This document shows positions 8,296 through 16,397 of a stretch of 31,979 bases of DNA, piece by piece (position 1 is the first letter of the stretch; each line of letters starts with the position of its first letter). The notes beneath the pieces were generated by a model, which was not told where the DNA came from, made no database searches, and saw only the letters and a list, made by a program, of their open reading frames with translations. This DNA is from CAZEBW01 sp964510205 (GTDB lineage Bacteria > Chloroflexota > Anaerolineae > VGOG01). The stretch covers positions 1 to 31,979 of the forward strand of contig CAZEBW010000041.1 of the NCBI GenBank assembly GCA_964510205.1, given 5' to 3'. Position numbers and translations under genes: made by a program.

Positions 8296-8769
8296 TTATG
8301 CTTCCTCCTGCTGAATTGTAACCGTGCCGTCTTCTCGTATCACAATCCGGTCGCCGTCCTGGACGGCTTCCAGAAACTCTTCGCCCAGTTGGTCTATGGT
8401 GACGATTCGTTTGCCGGCCCATACATCGGCCACGATCAGCCCCCCAGCAGCTAGGGAGTCAATCTGCTGGGAGAACAGCATGGCTTTGGGCGCGATGCCT
8501 ATTGAGGCCACCCTCTGCCACACCGCTCCGGCTGAGGTGGAACCGGTGGTTTTCGGGAGACAGGTGATCTTGTCGGTCAAGTTCTTGCCATAGAGCTCCT
8601 GGTTGCCACTGTCAGCGCATTGAGCCGCCCCCACCTGGGCATGGATGCTGGTGTAGAAGCTGGCATAGGCGTTGAATCCCATGTGCGTCACCAGGGCCTC
8701 GCCTTCTAGATTGCGCGGGTAGTAACCACCCGGTGGAAGGATGGCCCTCCCCTTGAACGATTTACCCAT
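8296..8769 (-). CDS. Aconitase X small subunit (swivel domain, DUF126)
   Basis: This 157-aa protein fits the AcnX swivel domain. It starts with a GxAILPPGG barrel edge, has EGEALVTHMGFNAYASF, the phosphate/substrate loop PKTTGSTSAGAVWQRVASIGIAPKAML (GSTS is the conserved Ser-rich loop) and ends in a beta-rich tail VQDGDRIVIREDGTVTI. AcnX enzymes are Fe-S hydro-lyases; characterised members are cis-3-hydroxy-L-proline dehydratase in bacteria and mevalonate-5-phosphate dehydratase in archaea. The matching catalytic subunit (12708-14054) is encoded four genes upstream, so the two-subunit enzyme is split by three other genes. The ribosome-binding site is weak (GAGAGAAAG). A palindromic repeat lies 17 bases upstream. 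Confidence 0.85.
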   Translation of the reverse strand: MGKSFKGRAILPPGGYYPRNLEGEALVTHMGFNAYASFYTSIHAQVGAAQCADSGNQELYGKNLTDKITCLPKTTGSTSAGAVWQRVASIGIAPKAMLFSQQIDSLAAGGLIVADVWAGKRIVTIDQLGEEFLEAVQDGDRIVIREDGTVTIQQEEA

Positions 8770-8786
8770 TTTAGACTTTCTCTCAG

Positions 8787-8817
8787 GGCCCTGAATGCTT
8801 CGGAAACCTTTAGGGTC
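8787..8817. repeat. 31-bp palindromic repeat, copy B
   Basis: The minus strand reads GACCCTAAAGGTTTC, then CGAAGCATTCAGGGCC. It is an imperfect palindrome closely similar in length and sequence to copy A at 12704-12734. It fills most of the gap between the dehydrogenase stop (8817-8819) and the AcnX small subunit start (8769). It looks like a REP-type mobile palindrome, and as RNA it would fold into a hairpin near the AcnX start. Confidence 0.65.
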
Positions 8818-9764
8818 TACAGGAAACCACGGTCTCTCAGCCAGCTCACCATTTCCAGCAGGGCCTCGTCGCGCCGGTGAATAACCTCTGCAACGCGGCC
8901 AGGAGGCCAGTCGTAGAACCCTTTGCCCGCCTTCGCTCCGAGATCGCCGCGTTCGACCTTGTCTCGGAGCAATGGTTTGGGCTCAGAGGAGCGGTCCAGA
9001 TCAGGGAGCAGGTAGGTCTGAATGGCCTGTGTGAGATCCAGTCCGCCCAGATCAACGACTTCCAGGGGGCCGACCACGGGAAACCGCAGGCCGAAACTCA
9101 GCCTGGCAATGCGGTCTACGTCCTCGGGGCTGGCGATACCTTCGGCTACGATGGCAATCGCTTCGCGACGCAGGGCGTGCTGCAGGCGATTGCCGACGAA
9201 ACCGGGAACGTCCTTTTTTACCAAGGCCGGATACTTGCCCACAGCTTCGAGAAGCGAGATGGTGATCTCGACAGCCTCAGCGGAGGTGTGCTCCCCTGGC
9301 ATCACTTCTACGATCGGGATGACGTAGGGCGGGTTCCAGAAGTGTGTTACCAGGAACCGCTTCGGATGTGTGAGTGCAACGGCCATGTCGCGGACACGAA
9401 AGCTAGACGTGGTGCTGGTGATGATGGCGTGGGCCGGGCAGTGCTCCTCTAACTGACGAAGCACCTCGCGCTTAACGTCGAGGTCTTCAAAGACGGCTTC
9501 AACAACGAAGTCGGCCTGGGAAACCGCGTCAGCTAGATTGGAGGCCAAGGTGATACGTGCTGGCACGGCCGCAGCAAGATCTTCGTTGATAAAGCCGTGC
9601 TCGACACAAGTCTCGAGGTTGGTCTGGATACGGTAAATCGCTTTTCCCAGAACTTCTGCATCGCTGTCGGTCAGGGCCACCTGCAAGCCAGCTAGGGCGA
9701 AAACCTGAGCTATGCCGTGGCCCATCGTGCCGGCGCCAATGACGGCAATCTGGTTGATGTCCAC
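8817..9764 (-). CDS. NAD-dependent 3-hydroxyacyl-CoA dehydrogenase-family enzyme
   Basis: The 315-aa protein has the Rossmann loop GAGTMGHGIAQ at residues 10-20. The catalytic His lies in HFWNPP (H141) with the paired Glu at about 153 (IVEVMPGE), followed by GFVGNRLQ and a C-terminal helical domain ending GAKAGKGFYDW. HFWNPP rather than HFFNP is more like the branch holding L-carnitine dehydrogenase and related enzymes acting on free hydroxy acids than 3-hydroxybutyryl-CoA dehydrogenase; exact substrate is unknown. Translation begins at GTG, which directly follows the TAG of the methyltransferase gene. It probably oxidises a secondary alcohol produced or imported in the same pathway. Confidence 0.88.
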   Translation of the reverse strand: MDINQIAVIGAGTMGHGIAQVFALAGLQVALTDSDAEVLGKAIYRIQTNLETCVEHGFINEDLAAAVPARITLASNLADAVSQADFVVEAVFEDLDVKREVLRQLEEHCPAHAIITSTTSSFRVRDMAVALTHPKRFLVTHFWNPPYVIPIVEVMPGEHTSAEAVEITISLLEAVGKYPALVKKDVPGFVGNRLQHALRREAIAIVAEGIASPEDVDRIARLSFGLRFPVVGPLEVVDLGGLDLTQAIQTYLLPDLDRSSEPKPLLRDKVERGDLGAKAGKGFYDWPPGRVAEVIHRRDEALLEMVSWLRDRGFL

Positions 9765-11270
9765 CTAATGGGCTCCCCTGACTTCTCGCTTCAAGTCCTC
9801 GTCTTGGTCAGCAGCAGCCACTATCCTTCTCAACTCCTGCCTCACGTCATCGGGCAGTGGCGCTGGATGGTGATTTTCCAATATCCACTCAATGGCCTCG
9901 TGAGCGACCTCCACTGGATCTCTGTATCTCTCCTCTGGAAGCTGTGATTTCTCAAACAGGATAGACGGTGGCCAGAGCTTGGGAAGCTCGTTGGCCGTGC
10001 GCCGTTGGGCTAAGAACATACCTCGGGGACCTATCTCCCGTATCATATCAAAAGCCAGCGTATCGTCGTTTACCTCAATCCCGTTGGTGACGGTGTCTAT
10101 GGCCTGGAGGATCTCTCGGTCAAACAGGATTCTTCTCATATCCAGCAGACTTACGGCCTCTATCATGCCACTGGGACCGAAGGACATATCCGCTCCAGCC
10201 ATGACTGCCAGGAGATGGCCATACAGATTCTCTATGCCTGCTTGCCAGCTATTAAGTTTGTAAGCACTTCCTCCAAAAGACTTACAACTCGTAATGGGCA
10301 ATCCGTTGGAATGGGCAAGCTGAACAGCGGCGGCGCTGGTGATCTGAGCAACGGAGGATCCCATGAAGTACTCTGCTGTTCGCGGATCAACAATTGAGGG
10401 GATGATGGATACGAAATTGGGGGTGCCGGGGTAGGCAATCTGTGTCAAAACACAGCCGCTCAACACCTCCGCCAATCCCGTAGCCAGGGAACCGGCTGAA
10501 TATGGGGGGCCTGTCAAACCTAAGGTGGGCATGGACATAATCCCTACCGCCAGGCCGGCCTCGGCGAAGGCCAGGGCCGCTTCTATTCCTCCTCTGTCCT
10601 GAGCCAGAGGCGCGATGGCGCACAACAGGAGCGAAAAGATCGGCCTTTCCCTCAGCTTGTCCCTGCCTCCAGCAATGACAGAGGCCATCTCAATAGCGTA
10701 CTTGGCTGAGATGGCGTCCATGACCGATTCTGTCTGAAGGTGCTTTTCCGTGTTGTTAAAGCAGGCTTCCACCCCATGAATGGGCGCGGTTACTCCTTTG
10801 TCATGTGCGCTGACCGTCGGCCAGACCAGCGATACGATGGGAAGATAATCGGCTATCTTCGCCATATTCCCCACGTCGCTTTTGATGGAGTGTCGTCTCT
10901 CACCGGTTTCCAGGTCTACGATCTTGGGTGCTTCGCCACTGCAATAGAAATGGGTGCCGTCGTCGCCCCCGATGTCGGCATCGAGCTCCGGCCTTCTCCC
11001 ACATAGCGTATAACGCCGGGGAGCCTTCTTCAGGGAATCAGTCACCAAGTGGCTTGGAATTCTGACCAGCTTCTTGTTGAAATCCACGTCGGCTCCGGCA
11101 TCGGCGAAGATCTTCAGCGCCTTCTCCGACGGCATTACGATCCCGACTTCCTCCAGGATGCTCAGGGCGGTCTGGTTTATCTTACTTATCTCCTCATCGT
11201 CGAGCACGCTGACGCTCAGTTTCGATTTGACAGGCTGTATACTGGCTTTTCTTTCCGTTAGTTCTATCAT
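9765..11270 (-). CDS. MttB-superfamily (trimethylamine methyltransferase-like) methyltransferase, non-pyrrolysine
   Basis: The 501-aa protein matches the MttB superfamily (COG5598) in full length. It begins ISKINQTALSILEEVGIVMP, has the LTGPPYSAGSLATGLAEVLSG core, and the C-terminal LAFDMIREIGPRGMFLAQRRTA followed by the AHEAIEWILENH tail. Pyrrolysine-containing MttB carries an in-frame amber codon near residue 330; here the frame is continuous and TAG occurs only as the stop. Characterised non-pyrrolysine members demethylate quaternary amines (glycine betaine, proline betaine, carnitine) onto a corrinoid protein. No corrinoid protein or methylcorrinoid:THF transferase is seen in the window. 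AGGAGGT precedes the ATG. The gene is followed without a gap by the dehydrogenase. Confidence 0.92.
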   Translation of the reverse strand: MIELTERKASIQPVKSKLSVSVLDDEEISKINQTALSILEEVGIVMPSEKALKIFADAGADVDFNKKLVRIPSHLVTDSLKKAPRRYTLCGRRPELDADIGGDDGTHFYCSGEAPKIVDLETGERRHSIKSDVGNMAKIADYLPIVSLVWPTVSAHDKGVTAPIHGVEACFNNTEKHLQTESVMDAISAKYAIEMASVIAGGRDKLRERPIFSLLLCAIAPLAQDRGGIEAALAFAEAGLAVGIMSMPTLGLTGPPYSAGSLATGLAEVLSGCVLTQIAYPGTPNFVSIIPSIVDPRTAEYFMGSSVAQITSAAAVQLAHSNGLPITSCKSFGGSAYKLNSWQAGIENLYGHLLAVMAGADMSFGPSGMIEAVSLLDMRRILFDREILQAIDTVTNGIEVNDDTLAFDMIREIGPRGMFLAQRRTANELPKLWPPSILFEKSQLPEERYRDPVEVAHEAIEWILENHHPAPLPDDVRQELRRIVAAADQDEDLKREVRGAH

Positions 11271-11311
11271 TTCAGAGACCTCCTGTTATGTTCTCATCGG
11301 ACACTAGTCTG

Positions 11312-11345
11312 CTGAGTCTGTTGGGCCCAAGTCTAACGGACTCAG
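11312..11345. promoter_or_regulatory. Stem-loop between aminotransferase and methyltransferase genes
   Basis: CTGAGTC-T-GTT and AAC-G-GACTCAG pair over 11 positions, with one G-T wobble on the plus strand and a mismatch on the minus, around a 12-nt loop that itself contains the palindrome TTGGGCCCAA (11321-11330). It sits in the 99-bp gap between the aminotransferase stop and the methyltransferase start. No T tract follows, so processing, attenuation or protein binding are all possible. Confidence 0.4.
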
Positions 11346-11369
11346 GTGAGCCGTGGCGCAACAGTGCCG

Positions 11370-12683
11370 CTACCACGGATGATGGCGCAACGTTTCAATG
11401 ATAATATCCACCCCCTTGCCGGCCTGCTCCTGGGTGATGATGAGTGGCGGAGCGATGCGCAGAGAGCTCGCACCGCATTTGGTGAGAGCCATCCCAGTGG
11501 CCCCAATCTCGTTCGGATTGGCGCAATCCGCAACCACCGCCGTGATGATCTCACTGGCCGGACTGCCGTCGGCGTTGATCAGCTCCACCGCCACCATCAG
11601 CCCTTTGCCTCGCACATCCCCGATGATGGGCAACTCCTGCTGAGCTTCGCGGAAGCGATGCTGGATGTAGGCGCCCACCTCCACAGCGTGGGCCATCAAA
11701 TTCTCTTTCTGAATGACCTGCAGGCTGGCCAGGCCGGCCCGACAGGCAACGGGGTTGCCGCCGAAGGTAGTGCCCTGGGCAGCCGGAGGCCAAGCATCGA
11801 CCCAATCCGCCCTGGCCAACATCGCCCCCAGGGGCAAGCCACCTCCCAGTGCTTTGGCCAGACAGATGACATCGGGTACGACGCCCCAATGCTCCACCGC
11901 AAACATCTTCCCCGTGCGCCCCAGTCCCGTCTGCACCTCATCAGCAATGAGCAGCGCTCCGTGACGGTCGCAGATTTCCCGTAGGCCCTGGAGGAAGCCA
12001 TCGGGAGGAACGATGTAGCCTCCCTCGCCGGCGATGGGCTCGACGACGATGCCCGCTAGGTCCTTGGGCGGGACCACTGTCTGAAGTGCCTTTTCCACCA
12101 GGTTGAGGCAAGCCAGCCCACACGTTTGCGGTGATTCGTGCTTCAGGGGGCAGCGATAGCAGTAAGGGTAGGGAGTGTGATAAACGCCTGTAAGAAGGCC
12201 GGCCAGGCGTTGGCGGTAGATGGTGTTGCTGGCAGTTAGGGCCAGGGCTCCCATAGCCCGTCCGTGGAAGCTATCGGTAAAGGCAAGGATCATGGGGCGG
12301 CTGGTGACGTAGCGAGCCAATTTGATGCCCGTCTCCACGGCCTCTGAACCACTGTTCATAAGGATACCTTTGCCGTTCTGGAGATCGCCAGGGGCGACGG
12401 CCTTAAGCGCCTCTAGCAGATCCACGTAAGGTTCCATGTAGCCCACATGGCAAGCGCCGTGGATGAGAGTGCGCGCTTGGTCGCAGATGACCTCCACCAC
12501 AGACGGGTGACAATGTCCCACATTCATGGTAGCGATGCCTGCCACAAAGTCCAGGTGCCTGCGGCCCTCGACATCGTACAGGTACACCCCTTCGCCTCGT
12601 TGGAAGACGATGTCAGTGTATCTGTAGATGGCCGCGGCTACAGTCTCGTGATCGCGTTCGATCAACTCCGATGATTTGCCCAT
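11370..12683 (-). CDS. Class III PLP-dependent aminotransferase (4-aminobutyrate/ornithine type)
   Basis: The 437-aa protein has the fold-type I, class III landmarks: GIATMNVGHCHP, SGSEAVETGIKLAR near 111-124, FHGRAMGALALTAS, DEVQTGLGRTG with Asp248, and the Schiff-base Lys277 in AKALGGGLPLGA. An insert PYPYCYRCPLKHESPQTCGLAC near 171-192 places four Cys in CxxC-like spacing. Similar inserts occur in archaeal-type and deep-branching GABA aminotransferases. It transfers an omega- or alpha-amino group to a keto acid, and in this cluster probably acts on an amino acid or its semialdehyde. It starts 24 bases after the AcnX large-subunit stop with a GGGGG site. Confidence 0.92.
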   Translation of the reverse strand: MGKSSELIERDHETVAAAIYRYTDIVFQRGEGVYLYDVEGRRHLDFVAGIATMNVGHCHPSVVEVICDQARTLIHGACHVGYMEPYVDLLEALKAVAPGDLQNGKGILMNSGSEAVETGIKLARYVTSRPMILAFTDSFHGRAMGALALTASNTIYRQRLAGLLTGVYHTPYPYCYRCPLKHESPQTCGLACLNLVEKALQTVVPPKDLAGIVVEPIAGEGGYIVPPDGFLQGLREICDRHGALLIADEVQTGLGRTGKMFAVEHWGVVPDVICLAKALGGGLPLGAMLARADWVDAWPPAAQGTTFGGNPVACRAGLASLQVIQKENLMAHAVEVGAYIQHRFREAQQELPIIGDVRGKGLMVAVELINADGSPASEIITAVVADCANPNEIGATGMALTKCGASSLRIAPPLIITQEQAGKGVDIIIETLRHHPW

Positions 12684-12703
12684 CTTGGATGCCCCCTTTT
12701 TAA

Positions 12704-12734
12704 GACCCTAGAAGTTTCTAAAACCTTCAGGGTC
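12704..12734. repeat. 31-bp palindromic repeat, copy A, overlapping the end of the AcnX gene
   Basis: The minus strand reads GACCCTGAAGGTTTTAGAAA, then CTTCTAGGGTC. The arms GACCCT(A)GAAG and CTTCAGGGTC on the plus strand pair with one bulge. It closely resembles copy B at 8787-8817. The element is in frame with the AcnX large subunit and encodes its last residues, DPEGFRNF, plus the TAG stop, so insertion seems to have replaced the original gene end. Confidence 0.7.
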
Positions 12735-14054
12735 GGTTATCTCTCCGCTAACCAAGACCTCAACCAACTCTTCGTCGGGAACGAATCTGGCCGCGGTGTA
12801 GGCTCGCAGCTTGTTGGAGTTGGTTAGGATGGCCTCTCCTGCGCTCAGATCGTTATCAAAGAGCTGCATGGGGCAGCCCACACTGAACTTCACACCCGCC
12901 AGCTCAAGCCGTTCGTAAGTCTCTACATCGGTCCTGAACCTGTCCAATACCTGCGGGGCAGCGCACAAAGTAGTCTTGACTGCAAGTTGGCGCGGATAAG
13001 AAACCTCCGTTTGGTTCTTGGCCTGCAATGCGCTTTGGATCCTATCGGCCCACCATTGTAACTGTTGCCGGCTCAAGTGGGGACAGCCAACAAAGCACTT
13101 TTCGGGTTTGGCCTCCTTGTTCGGCCACAGCACGGGATAGGAGGCCAGCAAGCTCTGGAGTTCCTCGTTATCCACAATGTAGGTCGCGTGATGCGGCGCT
13201 AACAGGTCAATGCCATGGTCCATCGCCTCTGGAGTGATGTTCTCCACATGGAAAAGCCCACCCGCTCCTGCGGTCGCACAAGCTGCCCCCATTTCATGCA
13301 GATAATCACGGCTCTCGTCGTTCAGACCAGGGCCCAAGAAGCGATCGAGGCCCACAATGAAAGGCGCATCTGCCAGACACTTCATCCCTATGGCCGCTCC
13401 TAGCAACTGAGGCGGAGGCAATTCCTCGGTTCTCATCTCTACCAGCCACGTGGCTCGCCGACCTTCGTCAGTCAAGAGACCGGCCAGAGGAGCCTTGCCG
13501 ACGATAGCGCACAAGAGGTCCATGATCGCCCCATTCTTGTTAGTCCTCGAGCCCAGAACGGACTTGGCGAAAATCGCGCAAGCGGACTCTGACCAAGCCA
13601 AGATATCACCTCTCCGCGGTATGTTGCCGACTTCAGGGAGATACGGGGTACAGGTACAGGCCCGTGCATCGCGCAAACCCAGTTGCAGCATCCTCTCATC
13701 GTAGCGCTCCTGATCCTGGTACATCTGCTCCAGGAGCTGTACCTGCTCCCGATTCAGCCACCAATTCTCGAAATCCAATGGAGGCTTGGGATCCAGGGTA
13801 AAAGGGTATTTGGTTTTGAGACCGGCCTCCACCAGTTCATCGAGCATCTCCATAGACGGCGCAATACCGGGGATGGCGTAGGTAATGACAAAGTGGCCGT
13901 CTCCTTCAATGTCCACCAGCCGTTCCGCACCCAGCGCTTCTCCGTAGAGCACCACGGTTTTCATGACCTTCTGCATGGTCGGCCCCTGCTTGCCTTGCAG
14001 AATGTCCCGTTCTTCTGGGGTGAGTTGGATCTTTAGATTCTCAAGATCGATCAT
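12708..14054 (-). CDS. Aconitase X catalytic large subunit (DUF521), putative hydroxy-acid dehydratase
   Basis: The 448-aa protein shows the AcnX pattern: LTPEERDILQGKQGPTMQK at the start, RACTCTPYLPEVGNIPRRGD with C133/C135, AWSESACAIFAKSVLGSRTN with C159, KCFVGCPHLS with C319/C323, and VGCPMQLF with C393 before the NSNKLRAY motif. These Cys and loop motifs match the family that binds an Fe-S cluster and removes water from cis-3-hydroxy-L-proline or mevalonate-5-phosphate. The swivel partner lies at 8296-8769. The start overlaps the preceding permease gene (ATGA), tying its translation to the importer. The final DPEGFRNF is encoded by a palindromic repeat. A bacterial hydroxyproline-type substrate is plausible, not proven. 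Confidence 0.88.
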   Translation of the reverse strand: MIDLENLKIQLTPEERDILQGKQGPTMQKVMKTVVLYGEALGAERLVDIEGDGHFVITYAIPGIAPSMEMLDELVEAGLKTKYPFTLDPKPPLDFENWWLNREQVQLLEQMYQDQERYDERMLQLGLRDARACTCTPYLPEVGNIPRRGDILAWSESACAIFAKSVLGSRTNKNGAIMDLLCAIVGKAPLAGLLTDEGRRATWLVEMRTEELPPPQLLGAAIGMKCLADAPFIVGLDRFLGPGLNDESRDYLHEMGAACATAGAGGLFHVENITPEAMDHGIDLLAPHHATYIVDNEELQSLLASYPVLWPNKEAKPEKCFVGCPHLSRQQLQWWADRIQSALQAKNQTEVSYPRQLAVKTTLCAAPQVLDRFRTDVETYERLELAGVKFSVGCPMQLFDNDLSAGEAILTNSNKLRAYTAARFVPDEELVEVLVSGEITDPEGFRNF

Positions 14055-14959
14055 CAGATGTTCCTCAGCCTGGGGTCAAGGGCATCGCGGAGACCGTCAC
14101 CCAGCAGGTTGAAACCCAGCACAGTCAGCATAATGGCTATTCCTGGGAAAATGGTCTCCCAGGGAGCCAGTCTCATGTGGGCGCGACCAGCAGCGAGGAT
14201 AGAGCCCCAACTGGGAGTTGGAGGCTGCGCGCCCATGCCCAGAAAGCTCAAGGTTGCCTCGATTAGAATGGCGTCGGCCATCATCAAAGTACACATGACA
14301 ATGACAGGAGCCACGATATTGGGCATGATGTGGCGAAACATGATCCGCAGATCGCTGGCGCCGATAGCTCGGGCAGCGGTGATAAACTCCCACTCGCGCA
14401 ATGAGAGTACCTGACCGCGCACCACGCGCGCGTATCGCCCCCAGTAGCCCAGCCCAACGGCGATCATCACGTTGGTCAGACCGGGGCCCAACACGGCGAC
14501 AAGAAAGAGAGCAAATAGAACAGTGGGAAAGGCCCAACTAATGTCCACCATGCCCTGGATAAGATAGTCAATTCTGCCGCCAAAGTAACCTGCCACTACG
14601 CCCAGGAAAACGCCGACCACCGCAGAGATACCAGCGGCAACAAAGCCCACTTGCAGGGAGACGCGCGACCCATGAATGATGCGACTGAGTATGTCCCGAC
14701 CGAACTCATCAGTGCCCAAGGGGAATTCCCGGCTTGGCGGGAGCAAGCCCTTGCGCAGGTCTTGATCATCAATCCCTTGAGAGGCGATGACATCGGCCGT
14801 CAGAACTGTGAGCAGCAGCAACACGATCAGCGCCAGGCCGATCATCGCACCAGGACTGCGGCGTAGGCGGGTCCATGTGCTGGCTCGTTTTCCACGACGT
14901 GGTTCCTCTTCTGGCCTTAAGGTAACAGATGCTGGGGGGCTTTTTTGATCCTTTTCCAT
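14054..14959 (-). CDS. Peptide/opine-type ABC transporter permease (DppC type), second importer
   Basis: The 301-aa permease has the N-terminal cytosolic segment with basic residues (RRGKRASTWTRLRRSPGAMIG), a first helix, FPLGTDEFGRDILSRIIHGSR, the EAA loop ARAIGASDLRIMFRHIMPN and the DppC-type end DGLRDALDPRLRNI. A TTG 69 bases upstream could also start the frame, but GAGGTG lies nine bases before the ATG at 14959, so that one is chosen. It is the third gene of an importer whose own ATPases are missing, and its stop overlaps the start of the AcnX large subunit by ATGA. Confidence 0.92.
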   Translation of the reverse strand: MEKDQKSPPASVTLRPEEEPRRGKRASTWTRLRRSPGAMIGLALIVLLLLTVLTADVIASQGIDDQDLRKGLLPPSREFPLGTDEFGRDILSRIIHGSRVSLQVGFVAAGISAVVGVFLGVVAGYFGGRIDYLIQGMVDISWAFPTVLFALFLVAVLGPGLTNVMIAVGLGYWGRYARVVRGQVLSLREWEFITAARAIGASDLRIMFRHIMPNIVAPVIVMCTLMMADAILIEATLSFLGMGAQPPTPSWGSILAAGRAHMRLAPWETIFPGIAIMLTVLGFNLLGDGLRDALDPRLRNI

Positions 14960-15114
14960 AAATGAGAACACCTCAGTCTCTACCGGTAAGTCGGTCGGGA
15001 GGAGTTGTGGCGGATCAACTGCTACCAACGGGTATCTCCGCCTCGGCTGGGGACTATTCAGCCGCGAAATCGGGGCGAGACCCCTCCGTAACAGGGCAAA
15101 GGAACTGGTTGCAG

Positions 15115-16035
15115 CTACTTGTGGCGGATGCGTGGATCTACAATCACGTAGGCGACATCGGCGATAATATTGCCCAGGATGATGCCTATGGCCAAAACGA
15201 ACATGCTTCCCTGCAACACTGGAAAATCGCGGGAGTAGATGGCGCGCAGCATCATATCTCCGATACCCGGCCGGGCAAAGACGTGCTCTATGACCACCGA
15301 CCCACCTACGATATAACCTAGATCGAGGCCCATCAGGGAAATGACGGGAATCAGGGCATTTCGCAACGCATGACGAAGTACCACCGTCCTTTCCACGAGT
15401 CCCTTGGCCCGCGCCGTGCGTACGTATTCCTGGTCAATTACTTCCAGCAAGCTAGAGCGGGTGATGCGCGCGATCCGGCCCACGCGGGGCAGGCCCAGGG
15501 CCAGGGCAGGCAAGACCAGGTGCTTGAGGCTTGCGTGCCCGGTGGGCGGAAACCACCTGAAGTGTACTGCAAAAGTATAGATCAGAATCAGCCCCAGCCA
15601 AAAGCCGGCCATGGAGACCCCGATCAGCGCCAGTACCATGGAGAACCAGTCAAAAAACGTGTTGCGGTTGAGGGCGGAGATAGTACCAAGGGGGACAGCT
15701 AGCAGGTAAGCGAGAAGAAAAGCTGCCGCGCCTAGCTCCGCCGTTACCGGCAGCTTCTCCTGAATCAACTCCGAGACCTGCCGTCGGCTTAGGATTGACC
15801 GGCCGAAGTCTCCCCGGAACACGTGGCTCATGTATTTAACGAACTGGACCGGCAGCGGCTGGTCCAAACCCAGTTTGGCCCGAACCGCATCTCGGGTTTC
15901 CTGAGGGGCAATCGGAGGGACCAGCAGCATCACCGGGTCGCCACCAGCGAGATTTAGTGCCGAGAACACCAGAAGCGCGGTCAGCAGGAGGACGGGTATG
16001 GCAAGGAACAAACGTTTGGCTAGATAAATCGGCAT
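15115..16035 (-). CDS. Peptide/opine-type ABC transporter permease (DppB type), second importer
   Basis: The 306-aa permease begins MPIYLAKRLFLAIPVLLLTA and has the DppB landmarks NLAGGDPVMLLVPP, RGDFGRSILSRR, the EAA loop ARAKGLVERTVVLRHALRNA and an end in VDPRIRHK. GGGAG precedes the ATG at 16035; an upstream in-frame start has no such site. It lies 362 bases after the lipoprotein gene with a stem-loop in the gap, and 155 bases before the DppC-type gene. The longer spacing than in the first importer suggests separate control or processing. Confidence 0.92.
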   Translation of the reverse strand: MPIYLAKRLFLAIPVLLLTALLVFSALNLAGGDPVMLLVPPIAPQETRDAVRAKLGLDQPLPVQFVKYMSHVFRGDFGRSILSRRQVSELIQEKLPVTAELGAAAFLLAYLLAVPLGTISALNRNTFFDWFSMVLALIGVSMAGFWLGLILIYTFAVHFRWFPPTGHASLKHLVLPALALGLPRVGRIARITRSSLLEVIDQEYVRTARAKGLVERTVVLRHALRNALIPVISLMGLDLGYIVGGSVVIEHVFARPGIGDMMLRAIYSRDFPVLQGSMFVLAIGIILGNIIADVAYVIVDPRIRHK

Positions 16036-16397
16036 CACTAGCTCCCTAGTTTGTAGGTGTTGTCTTCCATCAAATCGCAATCACAACGGGCATATGCAAA
16101 ACCTGAGGGAGTGAGCGCCGATTGAGTGGCGAGGCGTATCGAAATCAGGCGAGCGGCTCTCTGGGCAACCCGCTTGGCCTCGATACGTCGCTCGGATGCG
16201 TAGCCTCCGCTCGCTCCTACTCGGCCGGCGCTAGTCCTGTTCTTTTCCCAGTACTCCTCTATAGAGATGCTCATCAGACCCAATTTTGCTCGGCCTGGAT
16301 TTGGCAATCCCCTCAGAGCAACTTCAGGCCCACTATTACTGCTGCTGGATGACAGGCTTGCCACCCAGCAGCAGCTTCTCAGTGTCAAGGCAACTGT
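16036..16397. other. Non-coding gap between lipoprotein and permease genes
   Basis: No convincing gene is seen. A minus-strand frame with an ATG at 16274 would give 77 residues ending at 16038, but it has a weak ribosome-binding site, is Arg/Ser-rich without recognisable motifs, and matches no family I know. The left half of the gap is GC-rich and contains related inverted sequences (AGGCGTATCGA and TCGATACGTCGC). The right end holds the stem-loop listed at 16339-16374. Confidence 0.5.
16339..16374 (-). promoter_or_regulatory. Stem-loop just downstream of the second binding-protein gene
   Basis: Perfect 10-bp arms CTGCTGCTGG and CCAGCAGCAG enclose a 16-nt loop, 24 bases past the lipoprotein stop. 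No T tract follows in the minus direction. The placement mirrors the stem-loop of the first importer, consistent with a device that keeps binding-protein mRNA more abundant than permease mRNA. Confidence 0.6.

Noticed and set aside
9765..9767. TAG at the end of the MttB-like gene as a possible pyrrolysine codon
   Set aside because: It comes after a full-length protein with a complete family C-terminus and is followed directly by the GTG start of the next gene, so it is an ordinary stop.
15005..15129. Direct repeat TTGTGGCGGAT at 15005-15015 and 15119-15129
   Set aside because: Only 11 bases, one copy partly inside a permease gene end, no further structure; likely chance.
16038..16274. Possible 77-aa gene between lipoprotein and permease
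   Set aside because: Weak ribosome-binding site, no motif and unusual Arg/Ser-rich composition; kept only as a note under the gap.
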